NCBI GenBank assembly: GCA_011375045.1
Contig: DRNB01000348.1
Span: forward strand, 1 to 19,248
Length of the DNA: 19,248 nucleotides
Reading direction: 5' to 3'
Origin: Aquifex aeolicus
GTDB taxonomy: Bacteria > Aquificota > Aquificia > Aquificales > Aquificaceae
The notes under the pieces are model-generated. The model saw only the letters and a list, made by a program, of their open reading frames with translations, had not been told where the DNA came from and searched no databases. A program made the position numbers and the translations under genes. Shown piece after piece: positions 1-7,117 of this stretch. Numbering within the stretch: the first letter of the stretch is position 1; each line of letters begins with the position of its first letter.

Positions 1-1066
1 CCATCTGGGAAGTCCTTTCATGGAAATGAGATTTTAGCACATGCCTGCGATGCCTGAGCTGACCGCAGGCTCCAAAAACCTCGTAGCCCTTGCTGAACCT
101 CACAAAGGTCGATATCCCCCTCTCCCAAAGGACCCTCTGAAAGGCGAAGACCCTCTCCAGGGGAGGACGCCTGTAAGGCAGGGACGGATCCGGATTGAAG
201 GGGATCAGGTTTACCTTGAAACGCTTTCTGTCCCCTCCGATCAGATCCGCAAGGTCCCGGGCGAGGAGGGGGGAGTCGTTCACATCCTTTATGAGGACGT
301 ATTCGAGGGTTATCCTCCTGTAGCGGGGGAGGGGAAAGCTCCTGAGCAGAGCCATAAGCTCCCTCAGGTCGGATCTGGCGCTCGCGGGCATGAGCTTCTC
401 CCTGAGCTTCTGAGTCGGAGCGTTGAGGGAAACGGCGAGGTTGACCTCCCTCAGGAGGGGATCCTCCCTCATCCTGCGCAGGGGTGCCGTGAGCCCGCTC
501 GTCGAGAGCGTAACCCTTCTTTTGGAAAGGTCGAGTCCCCAGGGGGCTATCATCACCTCCACGGCTCTTCTGACGTTTTCGTAGTTGGCGAGGGGCTCCC
601 CCATACCCATGAAGACCACGTTTCTGATCCGCACCCCCTCTATCCTCTGAACCTGAAGGAGCTGATCCACTATCTCGGCGGAGCTGAGGTTCCGCACAAG
701 ACCATCGAGGGCGGTGGCGCAGAACCTGCATCCCACGGCACACCCTATCTGGGAGGAAACGCAGAGGGTCAGATGGTCCCTCTCCCGAAGCAGAACCGTC
801 TCCAGCAGGTGTCCATCCTCCGTGGAGAAGAGAAACTTCACCGCCGAGGGAGCCTCTACCCGTTCCACAAACTGGAGCGTGCGGAGGGAGAAGCGCTCCT
901 TCAGAAAAGTCCTCAGCTCCTTAGGGAGGTCCGTCATGGAGAGGAAATCGTCAGCGGACTTTTTGTAGATCCATCTGCATATCTGAGAGGCTCTGTAAGG
1001 TTCCAGACCAAGGGATGAGAGCTTCTCCTTCAGCTCCGCAAGGGAACAACCCACGATGGGTTCCAC
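1..1066 (-). CDS. rlmN: 23S rRNA (adenine-C2)-methyltransferase RlmN, 3' end off the window
   Basis: Radical-SAM enzyme that methylates C2 of A2503 in 23S rRNA (and A37 of some tRNAs). The frame is open for 355 codons with no stop before the window edge, so only the last few residues are probably missing. The radical-SAM cluster motif CAVGCRFC gives C109, C113 and C116. The two catalytic cysteines of the family are present: C102, seven residues before the cluster as in E. coli, and C334 in FGACGQL. The MGMGEPLANY motif (SAM binding) is also there. The start is a GTG at 1066, because a stop codon lies two codons upstream in frame and a GGAG lies about ten bases before it. It begins 7 bp after the rpoZ stop, so it is the last visible gene of a msbA-gmk-rpoZ-rlmN run. 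The function is sure; the GTG start is likely. Confidence 0.95.
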   Translation of the reverse strand, partial: MEPIVGCSLAELKEKLSSLGLEPYRASQICRWIYKKSADDFLSMTDLPKELRTFLKERFSLRTLQFVERVEAPSAVKFLFSTEDGHLLETVLLRERDHLTLCVSSQIGCAVGCRFCATALDGLVRNLSSAEIVDQLLQVQRIEGVRIRNVVFMGMGEPLANYENVRRAVEVMIAPWGLDLSKRRVTLSTSGLTAPLRRMREDPLLREVNLAVSLNAPTQKLREKLMPASARSDLRELMALLRSFPLPRYRRITLEYVLIKDVNDSPLLARDLADLIGGDRKRFKVNLIPFNPDPSLPYRRPPLERVFAFQRVLWERGISTFVRFSKGYEVFGACGQLRHRRHVLKSHFHERTSQM

Positions 1067-1073
1067 AGGCTAA

Positions 1074-1280
1074 TCACTCCTTGCTGACAACCTTTACCCT
1101 GCCCTGGGCTATGTCTTCTATGGATTGGAAGGTCTTCTTGATGAGCTCCCTCTCACCCCTGATGAAGAAGTCCTCACCCTCCTGAAGCAGCTGGAGCGTT
1201 CTCTTTACCGCGGCGTGAACCAGCTCGTAGCGTGAGCTCACGTGTTTGAGAGCACCTTCTATGTCAGGTCTCTTCGACAT
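1074..1280 (-). CDS. rpoZ: RNA polymerase omega subunit
   Basis: Small (68 aa) subunit that helps fold and assemble the beta' subunit of RNA polymerase. The protein shows the family core SRYELVHAAVKRTLQL, close to the usual NRYELVLVAAKRA pattern, followed by acidic and basic C-terminal helices. The ATG at 1280 is preceded by a strong AGGAGGTGA five bases away. A GTG three codons upstream in frame falls inside that ribosome-binding site and is unlikely to be the start. The first 17 bases overlap the 3' end of gmk, so the ribosome-binding site lies within gmk and translation is probably coupled. The gmk-rpoZ pairing is widespread in bacteria and supports the call. Confidence 0.93.
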   Translation of the reverse strand: MSKRPDIEGALKHVSSRYELVHAAVKRTLQLLQEGEDFFIRGERELIKKTFQSIEDIAQGRVKVVSKE

Positions 1281-1911
1281 AACAATCACCTCCTTTTATA
1301 AGGGAAGGTATCTCCCCTGTGGGGAGCAGGCTATCGATGTTTTCGAGAACGCTGACCCGCTCACAGCGGGTAGCCACCACAATGCTTTTGAGCTGACTCA
1401 CGGCTTTGTCCACGAAGTCGTTAATTATAATATAGTCGAACTTCCGGGCGCAGGGTATCTCACGCCTCGCGGTTTCGAGGCGGAGGCGAGCGTTGCTGTC
1501 CCTGTATCCCCTGCTTATCATCCTCCTCCTCAGCTCTTCGAGGGAGGGGGGAAGCAGGAAAACGGAAACCGCCTGCGGGAAAAGCTCCTTGACCCTGAAG
1601 GCACCCTGAACGTCTATCACAAGGAGGGAGTCTATACCCTCCCTCAGATTCTCCTCGACCTGATCCCTCGGCGTTCCGTAGTAGTTACCGTAAACGCTGG
1701 CGTATTCCAGGAACCTCTCCTCCTCTATACCCCTTTCGAACTCTTCGACGCTCAGAAACAGGTAGTCGACACCGTGGCGCTCGCCGGGTCTGGGTTTCCT
1801 CGTGGTAGCCGTTACCACCTTCCTGATCCCCTCCAGCTGCTGGAGGAGTTTAACCGCAACCGTGCTTTTACCCGTTCCGGAAGGGGCGGACAGGATAAAG
1901 AGCCTCGCCAT
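1264..1911 (-). CDS. gmk: Guanylate kinase
   Basis: Cytoplasmic enzyme that phosphorylates GMP to GDP with ATP, needed for GTP supply and nucleotide salvage. At 215 aa it is the usual length. The P-loop SAPSGTGKST spans residues 8-17, and the GMP-binding signature TTRKPRPGE spans 36-44, followed by GVDYLFL. The lid region and the R-x-R type motif ISRGYRDSNARLRL are present. The ATG at 1911 begins 14 bp after the stop of the ABC exporter gene; only a weak GAG lies before it, which suggests coupling to the upstream gene. The 3' end overlaps rpoZ by 17 bp. Confidence 0.96.
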   Translation of the reverse strand: MARLFILSAPSGTGKSTVAVKLLQQLEGIRKVVTATTRKPRPGERHGVDYLFLSVEEFERGIEEERFLEYASVYGNYYGTPRDQVEENLREGIDSLLVIDVQGAFRVKELFPQAVSVFLLPPSLEELRRRMISRGYRDSNARLRLETARREIPCARKFDYIIINDFVDKAVSQLKSIVVATRCERVSVLENIDSLLPTGEIPSLIKGGDCYVEET

Positions 1912-1925
1912 CGCTCGGAATGAGA

Positions 1926-3629
1926 TTATAACACCCCGCTTTCCCTGAATATTCTGGAGAACTCCCCTTCCTTTCCCAGAAGGCTCCGGAAGTCCCCCTC
2001 CTCCACGATCGAACCCTCCCTCATAACCAGGATCCTGTCGCAGATCGCCACGTTGCTCAGTCTGTGGGCGACCACAAACATGGTCCTCCCGGCGAAGAAC
2101 TCCTGAACGTTCCTGAGAACTTCCTTTTCCGTGTTCAGATCGAGGGCTGAGGTCGCCTCGTCGAGGATGACTATCTCCGGATTCTTCAGGAACAGGCGGG
2201 CTAAGGCGAGCCTCTGCCTTTCCCCTCCCGACAGGGAGTAACCCCTTTCCCCCACGAGTCCGTCGATACCTCCCCTTATCCGCTCCACAAAATCGCAGAG
2301 CGCCAGTCTGAGGGCTTCACGCATCTCCTCCTCCGTGGCGTCCGGCTTGGCTATCAGGAGGTTCTCCCTCACCGTAGCGTTGAGCAGGAAGGTTTCCTGA
2401 GTGGATATACCCACCCTCTCCCTCAGGGTTTTCAGATCGAACTCCCTGAGCTCCGTTCCATCTATGCGGACGGATCCTCTGTAGTCCACGAGCCGGGGGA
2501 TGATCCTCACGAGGGTGCTCTTTCCCGAGCCGGTGTGTCCCACTATCCCTATGCGCTCCCCTTTGCTTACCGAGAAGGTTATTCCCCTGAGGATGGTCTT
2601 ACCGTCGACGGCAACCTCCACATCTTCGAACCTCAGATCCCTTTTCAGACCTTCGAAGGAGACACCGCCGGAGGGCTCCTCCTCCATGTTCAGGAGGTCC
2701 CTCAGCCGGCGGACGACGGGCAGCGTTCCCCTCAGATTCATGAGAGCCTTCTGGGAGTTGAGCAGGGGGGGCTGAACCAGAAAGAGAGCCGTCAGGTAGG
2801 AGATGAAGTCTCCGGGGGTGAGATCCCCCTGAAGTATCCTGAAGCCTCCGTAGAAGATGACACCCGCCGTTACCCCGTAACCAAAGAGGTAGTTCAGGGC
2901 TGTGTTGCCGGCTATGTAAAGCTCTGTTCTTACGGAGGATCTGTATATCCTGTCGTTGAACTCCCTGAAAGCCTGTATGAGCTTCTCCTGAGCGGAGAAA
3001 ACCTTGAGGTTCTCTATACCCTGAAGGCTCTGGGAAAGGGTCTGGGTCAGCTCCGCCGTGCTTTCCTGAGTTCTGCGCAGGTGCTTACCCTTCTTGCTTC
3101 CGAAGAACCTGACCATGTAAGCCATAACGGGAACGGCGATTATCAGAAAGGCTGTGAGGAAGGGATCCCTGTATAGCAGAACCCCGAACAGGGCTAACCC
3201 CACCACCGGTTCCCTGAGAAGGGTGGGAACCTGATCCACCAGGATCTGACGTATCTTCTCCACGTCGCTCACAACCCTGCTGATGAGGTCTCCCGTCGGA
3301 TGCCGCACAAAGAAGGTGTAGGGAACGTAGAGGAGCTTTCTGAAGATCCTGAGCCTTATGTCCCTGAGGGTTTTCTCGGAGGCGAGGGTAACGAAATACT
3401 TGGAGAGGAAGAAACCCGCCTGCATGGCGAGGGCTGAGAGGAGCATGAGAAAGACTATCCTCACGAGCTCCTCCTCGTTTTTGAAAACGAAGACCTCGTC
3501 TATGACGTTCTTAACCAGAAGGGTTACGCCGGTCGCTCCCCCGGACTGAAGGATAGATCCTATCAGGGACAGGAGAAGCAGGGGCAGGTAAGGTCTGATG
3601 TGTCTGAGAAGCCACCGGAGGTCCTCCAT
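1926..3629 (-). CDS. msbA: ABC exporter, MsbA-like lipid flippase family (fused membrane and ATPase domains)
   Basis: Half-transporter of 567 aa with an N-terminal six-helix membrane domain (about residues 10-300) and a C-terminal ATPase domain (about 330-567), the layout of type IV exporters that work as dimers. The ATPase motifs are complete: Walker A GHTGSGKST 364-372, Q-loop Q411, signature LSGGERQ 466-472, Walker B IVILDEA 486-492 and switch histidine H522. In Gram-negative bacteria proteins of this type flip lipid A-core across the inner membrane, but the substrate cannot be read from the sequence, so the msbA name is by family only; a peptide or multidrug exporter is possible. It heads the run towards gmk, rpoZ and rlmN and is divergent from flgG. 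A TATAAT ends 7 bases before the ATG, and no usable ribosome-binding site fits between, so the mRNA may be leaderless. Confidence 0.85.
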   Translation of the reverse strand: MEDLRWLLRHIRPYLPLLLLSLIGSILQSGGATGVTLLVKNVIDEVFVFKNEEELVRIVFLMLLSALAMQAGFFLSKYFVTLASEKTLRDIRLRIFRKLLYVPYTFFVRHPTGDLISRVVSDVEKIRQILVDQVPTLLREPVVGLALFGVLLYRDPFLTAFLIIAVPVMAYMVRFFGSKKGKHLRRTQESTAELTQTLSQSLQGIENLKVFSAQEKLIQAFREFNDRIYRSSVRTELYIAGNTALNYLFGYGVTAGVIFYGGFRILQGDLTPGDFISYLTALFLVQPPLLNSQKALMNLRGTLPVVRRLRDLLNMEEEPSGGVSFEGLKRDLRFEDVEVAVDGKTILRGITFSVSKGERIGIVGHTGSGKSTLVRIIPRLVDYRGSVRIDGTELREFDLKTLRERVGISTQETFLLNATVRENLLIAKPDATEEEMREALRLALCDFVERIRGGIDGLVGERGYSLSGGERQRLALARLFLKNPEIVILDEATSALDLNTEKEVLRNVQEFFAGRTMFVVAHRLSNVAICDRILVMREGSIVEEGDFRSLLGKEGEFSRIFRESGVL

Positions 3630-3636
3630 CCCTCCA

Positions 3637-3665
3637 ATTATAAATCTCCGTCTCCAGACCGATAA
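3637..3665 (-). promoter_or_regulatory. Putative promoter of the ABC exporter operon
   Basis: On the minus strand a perfect -10 TATAAT (3642-3637) lies 17 bp from a weak -35 TTATCG (3665-3660). The -10 ends 7 bp before the ATG at 3629, so transcription would start at or next to the first base of the start codon. The -35 matches only half of the consensus. Confidence 0.5.
3639..3665 (+). promoter_or_regulatory. Possible sigma-28 (FliA-type) promoter for flgG-flgA
   Basis: ACCGATAA at 3658-3665 matches seven of eight bases of the flagellar sigma-28 -10 element GCCGATAA. Upstream is TATAAA (3639-3644); TATA would give the canonical 15-bp spacer, TAAA a short 13-bp one. The site precedes AAGGAGGG (3675-3682) and the flgG ATG at 3689. 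It is almost the mirror of the divergent ABC exporter promoter and shares bases with it. The spacing is not ideal, so this is a candidate only. Confidence 0.4.
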
Positions 3666-3688
3666 ACTACAGATAAGGAGGGAAGGTT

Positions 3689-4477
3689 ATGTTCAGAGCG
3701 CTCTGGACCTCTGCATCGGGTATGACCGCTCAGCAGACTAACCTCGATATCATCTCCCACAATATGGCGAACGTGAACACGGTGGGCTTTAAAAAGCTCA
3801 GACCTACCTTTCAGGATCTCATATACCAGACGGTCAGGGAGCCCGGGGCACCGACCTCACCTGTAACGAGGTACCCCTCAGGGTTTCAGATAGGACTCGG
3901 CACCTACATAGCGGACACCTACGGTATATTCACTCAGGGGAACATAACCCAGACGGGAAACACCCTCGACCTCGCAATTCAGGGGGACGGTTTCTTTAAG
4001 GTGGTTATGCCGGACGGAACCATCGCCTACACGAGAAACGGACAGTTCAGGCTGGACAGGGACGGCAGGATCGTCAACAGCGACGGATACCCCCTCGATC
4101 CCGAGATCAGCATACCTCCGGACGCGGTAACCATAGGCATAGGGGCGGACGGAACCGTTACCGTTCTGAGACAGGGCGCCACCTCGGTCGAGGAGGTGGG
4201 AAGGATAGAGCTTGCCAAGTTTGTAAACCCCGCGGGTCTGCGAAGGATAGGCAACAACCTCTACCTCCAGACCTACGCCTCGGGGGAGCCTGTAATAGAC
4301 AATCCGGGTAATCAGGGGATAGGAACGCTCCTTCAGGGCTATCTCGAGTCTTCCAACGTCAACATAGTGGAGGAGATGGTGAACCTGATAATTGCCCAGC
4401 GCGCTTACGAGTTCAACACCAAGGGGATAACCGCGGCAGATGAGATGCTCTCTCAGGCGGCTAACCTGCGTCGTTAA
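3689..4477 (+). CDS. flgG: Flagellar distal rod protein FlgG
   Basis: Structural protein of the distal (outer) flagellar rod, exported through the flagellar type III system. At 262 aa it has the expected length. The N-terminus MFRALWTSASGM...N.ISHNMANVNTVGFK is the conserved rod/hook export and D0 region (about residues 1-40). The middle holds the GDGFFKV.MPDG...YTRNGQF block typical of FlgF/FlgG/FlgE. The C-terminus EEMVNLIIAQRAYEFN...AADEML (about 227-258) is close to the FlgG consensus, which favours FlgG over FlgF. The ATG at 3689 has AAGGAGGG six bases upstream. It overlaps flgA by 38 bp and may be read from a sigma-28-like promoter. Confidence 0.94.
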   Translation: MFRALWTSASGMTAQQTNLDIISHNMANVNTVGFKKLRPTFQDLIYQTVREPGAPTSPVTRYPSGFQIGLGTYIADTYGIFTQGNITQTGNTLDLAIQGDGFFKVVMPDGTIAYTRNGQFRLDRDGRIVNSDGYPLDPEISIPPDAVTIGIGADGTVTVLRQGATSVEEVGRIELAKFVNPAGLRRIGNNLYLQTYASGEPVIDNPGNQGIGTLLQGYLESSNVNIVEEMVNLIIAQRAYEFNTKGITAADEMLSQAANLRR

Positions 4478-5129
4478 AATCCTTCTTCTGCTCCACCTGT
4501 CCGCTCCGGCCGGAGTCTTCGACGGCGAACATCTGAGGGAGGTTCTCGACAGGGAGCTCCGGAAAAACTTTGGTAGCAGGGTGAAGCTTCTGGAGGTCAG
4601 CTTCCACCTGCCCCAGAAAATAGACTACCTGCGGATAGAGCGTTTGTCCCTCAACGTCAGAGAGGGACACCCCCGGGGGAGCTTCCACGTTTATCTGGTA
4701 ACGGAAAAGGGCATCAGGAGGATAACCGCCAATCTGAAGCTGGCGTGGCTCTGCAGGTTTACAGTAGCTTCGCGGGACATAGGAAGGGGGGAGAGGATCC
4801 ACCCCCGGTTTCTGAGCATCAGGGAGGAGTTCAGGGAAAGGTGTCCGGGGAACACGATCCGGCCGAGGAGCGAGCTGATGAACTACGTTGCCCTCAGAAC
4901 CATAGCCGAAGGCGAGCCCCTGCGGAAGAATCTTCTCAGGAGGGAACCTCTCATCCGGAGGGGGGAGGAGGTGAACCTCCTTCTGCGGAGGGGAAATCTT
5001 GAGATAAGTATGAGGGGAAAGGCGCTGGATCCGGGTTTTTACGGGGACACGATCAGAATAAGGATCCCCCAAACTGGGAAGGTGCTTCGGGGGAAGGTGA
5101 TCTCTGAAGATAGGGTAGTGATCAGATAA
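4440..5129 (+). CDS. flgA: Flagellar P-ring assembly chaperone FlgA (SAF domain)
   Basis: Periplasmic chaperone that helps FlgI assemble into the P ring around the flagellar rod. The 229-aa protein starts with a basic stretch and hydrophobic core (MRCSLRRLTCVVKILLLL, about residues 1-25) that looks like a Sec signal peptide. Residues about 107-170 form a SAF domain (VASRDIGRGERI ... GEPLRKNLL), followed by a beta-rich tail with VRLLL/ISMRGKAL-like and IRIPQTGKVLRGKV features, as in FlgA. The N-terminal half is not well conserved. The ATG at 4440 lies inside flgG in another frame, with no strong ribosome-binding site, so translation is probably coupled to flgG; no better start exists nearby. 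No flgH or flgI follows, so the P- and L-ring genes must lie elsewhere. Confidence 0.85.
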   Translation: MRCSLRRLTCVVKILLLLHLSAPAGVFDGEHLREVLDRELRKNFGSRVKLLEVSFHLPQKIDYLRIERLSLNVREGHPRGSFHVYLVTEKGIRRITANLKLAWLCRFTVASRDIGRGERIHPRFLSIREEFRERCPGNTIRPRSELMNYVALRTIAEGEPLRKNLLRREPLIRRGEEVNLLLRRGNLEISMRGKALDPGFYGDTIRIRIPQTGKVLRGKVISEDRVVIR

Positions 5130-5220
5130 TCCAGGGCAAAATTGGTTTGGAAAGGTTTTGCTTTCAGTAAAAGCGCTTGGAAGGGAAAATGATTTAACTT
5201 ATATTAAAGGAAGTTATTGA

Positions 5221-5264
5221 GCTATAAGAAGATTTCATAAAGGCTATAAGAAAATTTCATAAGA
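5221..5264. repeat. Two tandem 22-bp repeats upstream of the bc1 operon
   Basis: GCTATAAGAAGATTTCATAA (5221-5240) recurs as GCTATAAGAAAATTTCATAA (5243-5262), with one mismatch in 20 and a 22-bp period, close to two helical turns. Each unit holds two ATAAGA/ATAAAG cores. A third, much weaker copy may follow at 5265-5286. The repeats lie about 20-65 bp upstream of the putative -35 region of petA, where an activator would bind. The rest of the 205-bp gap (5130-5220) is AT-rich with no clear gene. Confidence 0.7.
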
Positions 5265-5284
5265 TTATTAGAAATTATTTATAT

Positions 5285-5313
5285 GATAAATAGCACATAG
5301 TCCGTGCTAAAAT
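5285..5313 (+). promoter_or_regulatory. Putative bc1 operon promoter with a dyad in the spacer
   Basis: TGCTAAAAT (5305-5313) looks like an extended -10 element, TG-n-TAAAAT. There is no good -35 (GATAAA at 5285-5290 in that position). The inverted repeat TAGCAC (5291-5296) / GTGCTA (5304-5309), 7 bp apart, fills the spacer and touches the -10, as expected for a regulator binding on the promoter. Transcription would start near 5320, leaving a short leader with GGAGGT before the petA ATG. Confidence 0.5.
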
Positions 5314-5334
5314 AGTGGGGCAGGAGGTGCAGAG

Positions 5335-5880
5335 ATGGAAGCTTCAAGGCGTGATTTCATCAACATCGCGCTGGGCGGGATGGGAGCCCTGGGAGCGCTC
5401 GGGGCTATCTATCCGATCCTGAAGACCCTCGCACCCAGCGCTGCTTCCACAACCGAAGCGAAGGTGGAGATCGACATCGACTCTGTGTCTGAACTCAACG
5501 TGAGGGTAACGTCCTGGAAGGGGAAACCCCTGTTCGTCCTGAAGCTTCCCCCCGACCTTTCCCAGAAGTACGACTACAAGGTCAGGGAAAATCTGAAGAA
5601 CAGCGCCGGGAAGCTCAATCAGGATCTCCTCGGAGACAAACCGGTTTTTGCCCTCATAGGAGTTTGCACCCACTTAGGGTGTATCCCCCTCTGGAAGCCT
5701 GAGGGGAGCGACGCGGTGAAGGCGGCTTACCTCCACTGCCCCTGCCACGGTGGACTCTATACCCCCTGGGGGGACTGCATAGGGGGACCTCCCCCCAGAC
5801 CCCTCTTCGTCCCCCCTCAAAAGATCGAGGGGAACAAACTCATAGTCGGAGAACCTGGCTTTATAGAACAGCTTATCTGA
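5335..5880 (+). CDS. petA: Rieske iron-sulfur subunit of the cytochrome bc1 complex
   Basis: Carries the [2Fe-2S] centre that takes an electron from quinol in the Qo site and hands it to cytochrome c1. The 181-aa protein starts with a twin-arginine signal-anchor (SRRDFI at residues 4-9, then a hydrophobic helix about 10-32). The Rieske boxes are C111-T-H113-L-G-C116 and C135-P-C137-H138, giving two Cys and two His cluster ligands and the disulfide pair C116/C137. The residue after CPCHG is glycine (G140) where most bc1 Rieske proteins have a serine that hydrogen-bonds the cluster; the tyrosine two places on (Y142) is kept. The GPPPRPL loop near the C-terminus is typical. The start has a GGAGGT upstream. 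First gene of petA-petB-petC, 13 bp before petB. Confidence 0.95.
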   Translation: MEASRRDFINIALGGMGALGALGAIYPILKTLAPSAASTTEAKVEIDIDSVSELNVRVTSWKGKPLFVLKLPPDLSQKYDYKVRENLKNSAGKLNQDLLGDKPVFALIGVCTHLGCIPLWKPEGSDAVKAAYLHCPCHGGLYTPWGDCIGGPPPRPLFVPPQKIEGNKLIVGEPGFIEQLI

Positions 5881-5893
5881 GGAGGTTCGGGAG

Positions 5894-7117
5894 ATGCTGA
5901 GGAGGATAGTCGACTGGATAGACGAGAGGACCCATGCGAGGGATCTTTACAGGGAGCAGATGATAGACTACAAGGTGCCCAAGAACCTCACGTTTCCTTA
6001 CGTATTCGGCGTTCTGGCTCTTATAACCCTTGTAATTCAGATAGTTTCGGGCATTATCCTGATAATGTACTACAAACCTGTTATGGCTCACGCCTTCGAC
6101 AGCGTCAACTACACCATAATGAAGGAGATCTCCTTCGGATGGCTCTTCAGACACATCCACGCGGCGGGAGCCAACTTCTTCCTTGCCATAGTTTACCTTC
6201 ACATGTTTACAGGGATCTACTACAACGCCTACAAGAAGCCCAGGGAGCTCGTGTGGATAGTAGGATGGGTCATATACTTCATCCTCCTCACCACAGCCCT
6301 GACGGGTTACCTCCTGCCCTGGGGTCAGCTTTCCTACTGGGGGACCGTGGTTACCACCGAGATACCCGCTTCCTTGGCTGACGCTCCCATCCTCAAGAGC
6401 ATATTTGCGGCGATCGGGGAGACGATATCCATCTGGATGAAGGGAGGCTACAAGTTAGAGGATCTGGCTCTGGGGAGGTTCTTTGGTCTTCACGTTCTCC
6501 TCCTGCCCCTCGTCCTGCTCGCTCTGGTGAGTATTCACCTCTTCCTGGTGAGGGCGGCAGGTATATCGAATCCGGAGGGTTACGAGATTGACAAGAAGAA
6601 CGAACCTGAGAAGCTCGCCCCCTTCCACCCCTACGTTACCCTGAAGGAGGGGGCGGTTGCCATGGGGTACCTCGCCCTCTTCTTCTTCTTTGTGTTCTTC
6701 AATATGTCCCACTTCCTTCCGGCAGACAACTTCGAACCCGCAGACCCCCTCAAAACGCCCCCCCACATAGCCCCTGAATGGTATCTGCTGGGATTCTACG
6801 AGGTGTTCAGATCCATCCCCAGCAAGTTCTGGGGTTTTGTAGCCTTCAACCTCATCCTCATCCTTCTGCTGCTTCTGCCCTTCCTCGACTTCTCCCCCCT
6901 CAAAAGTGCAAGGCGCAGACCTCTGTTCTTCATCATGTTCCTTGTCTTTCTGTTCTCTTCGATGATCCTGACAATTCTCGGAACTATGGCTCCCACACCC
7001 ACCAACGCCCAGCTGGGTATGTTCTTCACCTTCCTCGTATTCCTCTTCTTCCTCTCCCTGCCGGTGATCTCCTTCCTCGAGTGGGGCTGGTATAAAGCGA
7101 GAGGAGGTCGGTCATGA
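5894..7117 (+). CDS. petB: Cytochrome b of the bc1 complex (full length, single chain)
   Basis: Membrane subunit with two b hemes and the two quinone sites. It is a single 407-aa chain, so it is not split into b6 and subunit IV. Eight or so hydrophobic helices are visible. Heme ligands are H89 and H103 in helix B (13 residues between) and H200 and H215 in helix D (14 between). The Qo-site PEWY motif is intact at 294-297, preceded by TPPHIA. The ATG at 5894 follows GGAGG with an 8-base spacer. The last four bases (ATGA) overlap the petC start, so translation is coupled. The helix D spacing is the one known from cytochrome b6 rather than mitochondrial cytochrome b. Confidence 0.97.
   Translation: MLRRIVDWIDERTHARDLYREQMIDYKVPKNLTFPYVFGVLALITLVIQIVSGIILIMYYKPVMAHAFDSVNYTIMKEISFGWLFRHIHAAGANFFLAIVYLHMFTGIYYNAYKKPRELVWIVGWVIYFILLTTALTGYLLPWGQLSYWGTVVTTEIPASLADAPILKSIFAAIGETISIWMKGGYKLEDLALGRFFGLHVLLLPLVLLALVSIHLFLVRAAGISNPEGYEIDKKNEPEKLAPFHPYVTLKEGAVAMGYLALFFFFVFFNMSHFLPADNFEPADPLKTPPHIAPEWYLLGFYEVFRSIPSKFWGFVAFNLILILLLLLPFLDFSPLKSARRRPLFFIMFLVFLFSSMILTILGTMAPTPTNAQLGMFFTFLVFLFFLSLPVISFLEWGWYKARGGRS

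Noticed and set aside
41..1018. Long plus-strand open frame opposite rlmN
   Set aside because: It mirrors the intact radical-SAM gene on the minus strand and has no protein-family features.
1281..1289. GTG start three codons upstream for rpoZ
   Set aside because: It lies within the ribosome-binding site of the ATG at 1280.
5136..5174. Terminator after flgA (GCAAAA/TTTTGC and GCTTT/AAAGC dyads)
   Set aside because: Stems are only 5-6 AT-rich bp, with no T run. No terminator can be supported here.
5221..5286. CRISPR-like array
   Set aside because: Repeats are directly adjacent with no spacers, and only two good copies exist.
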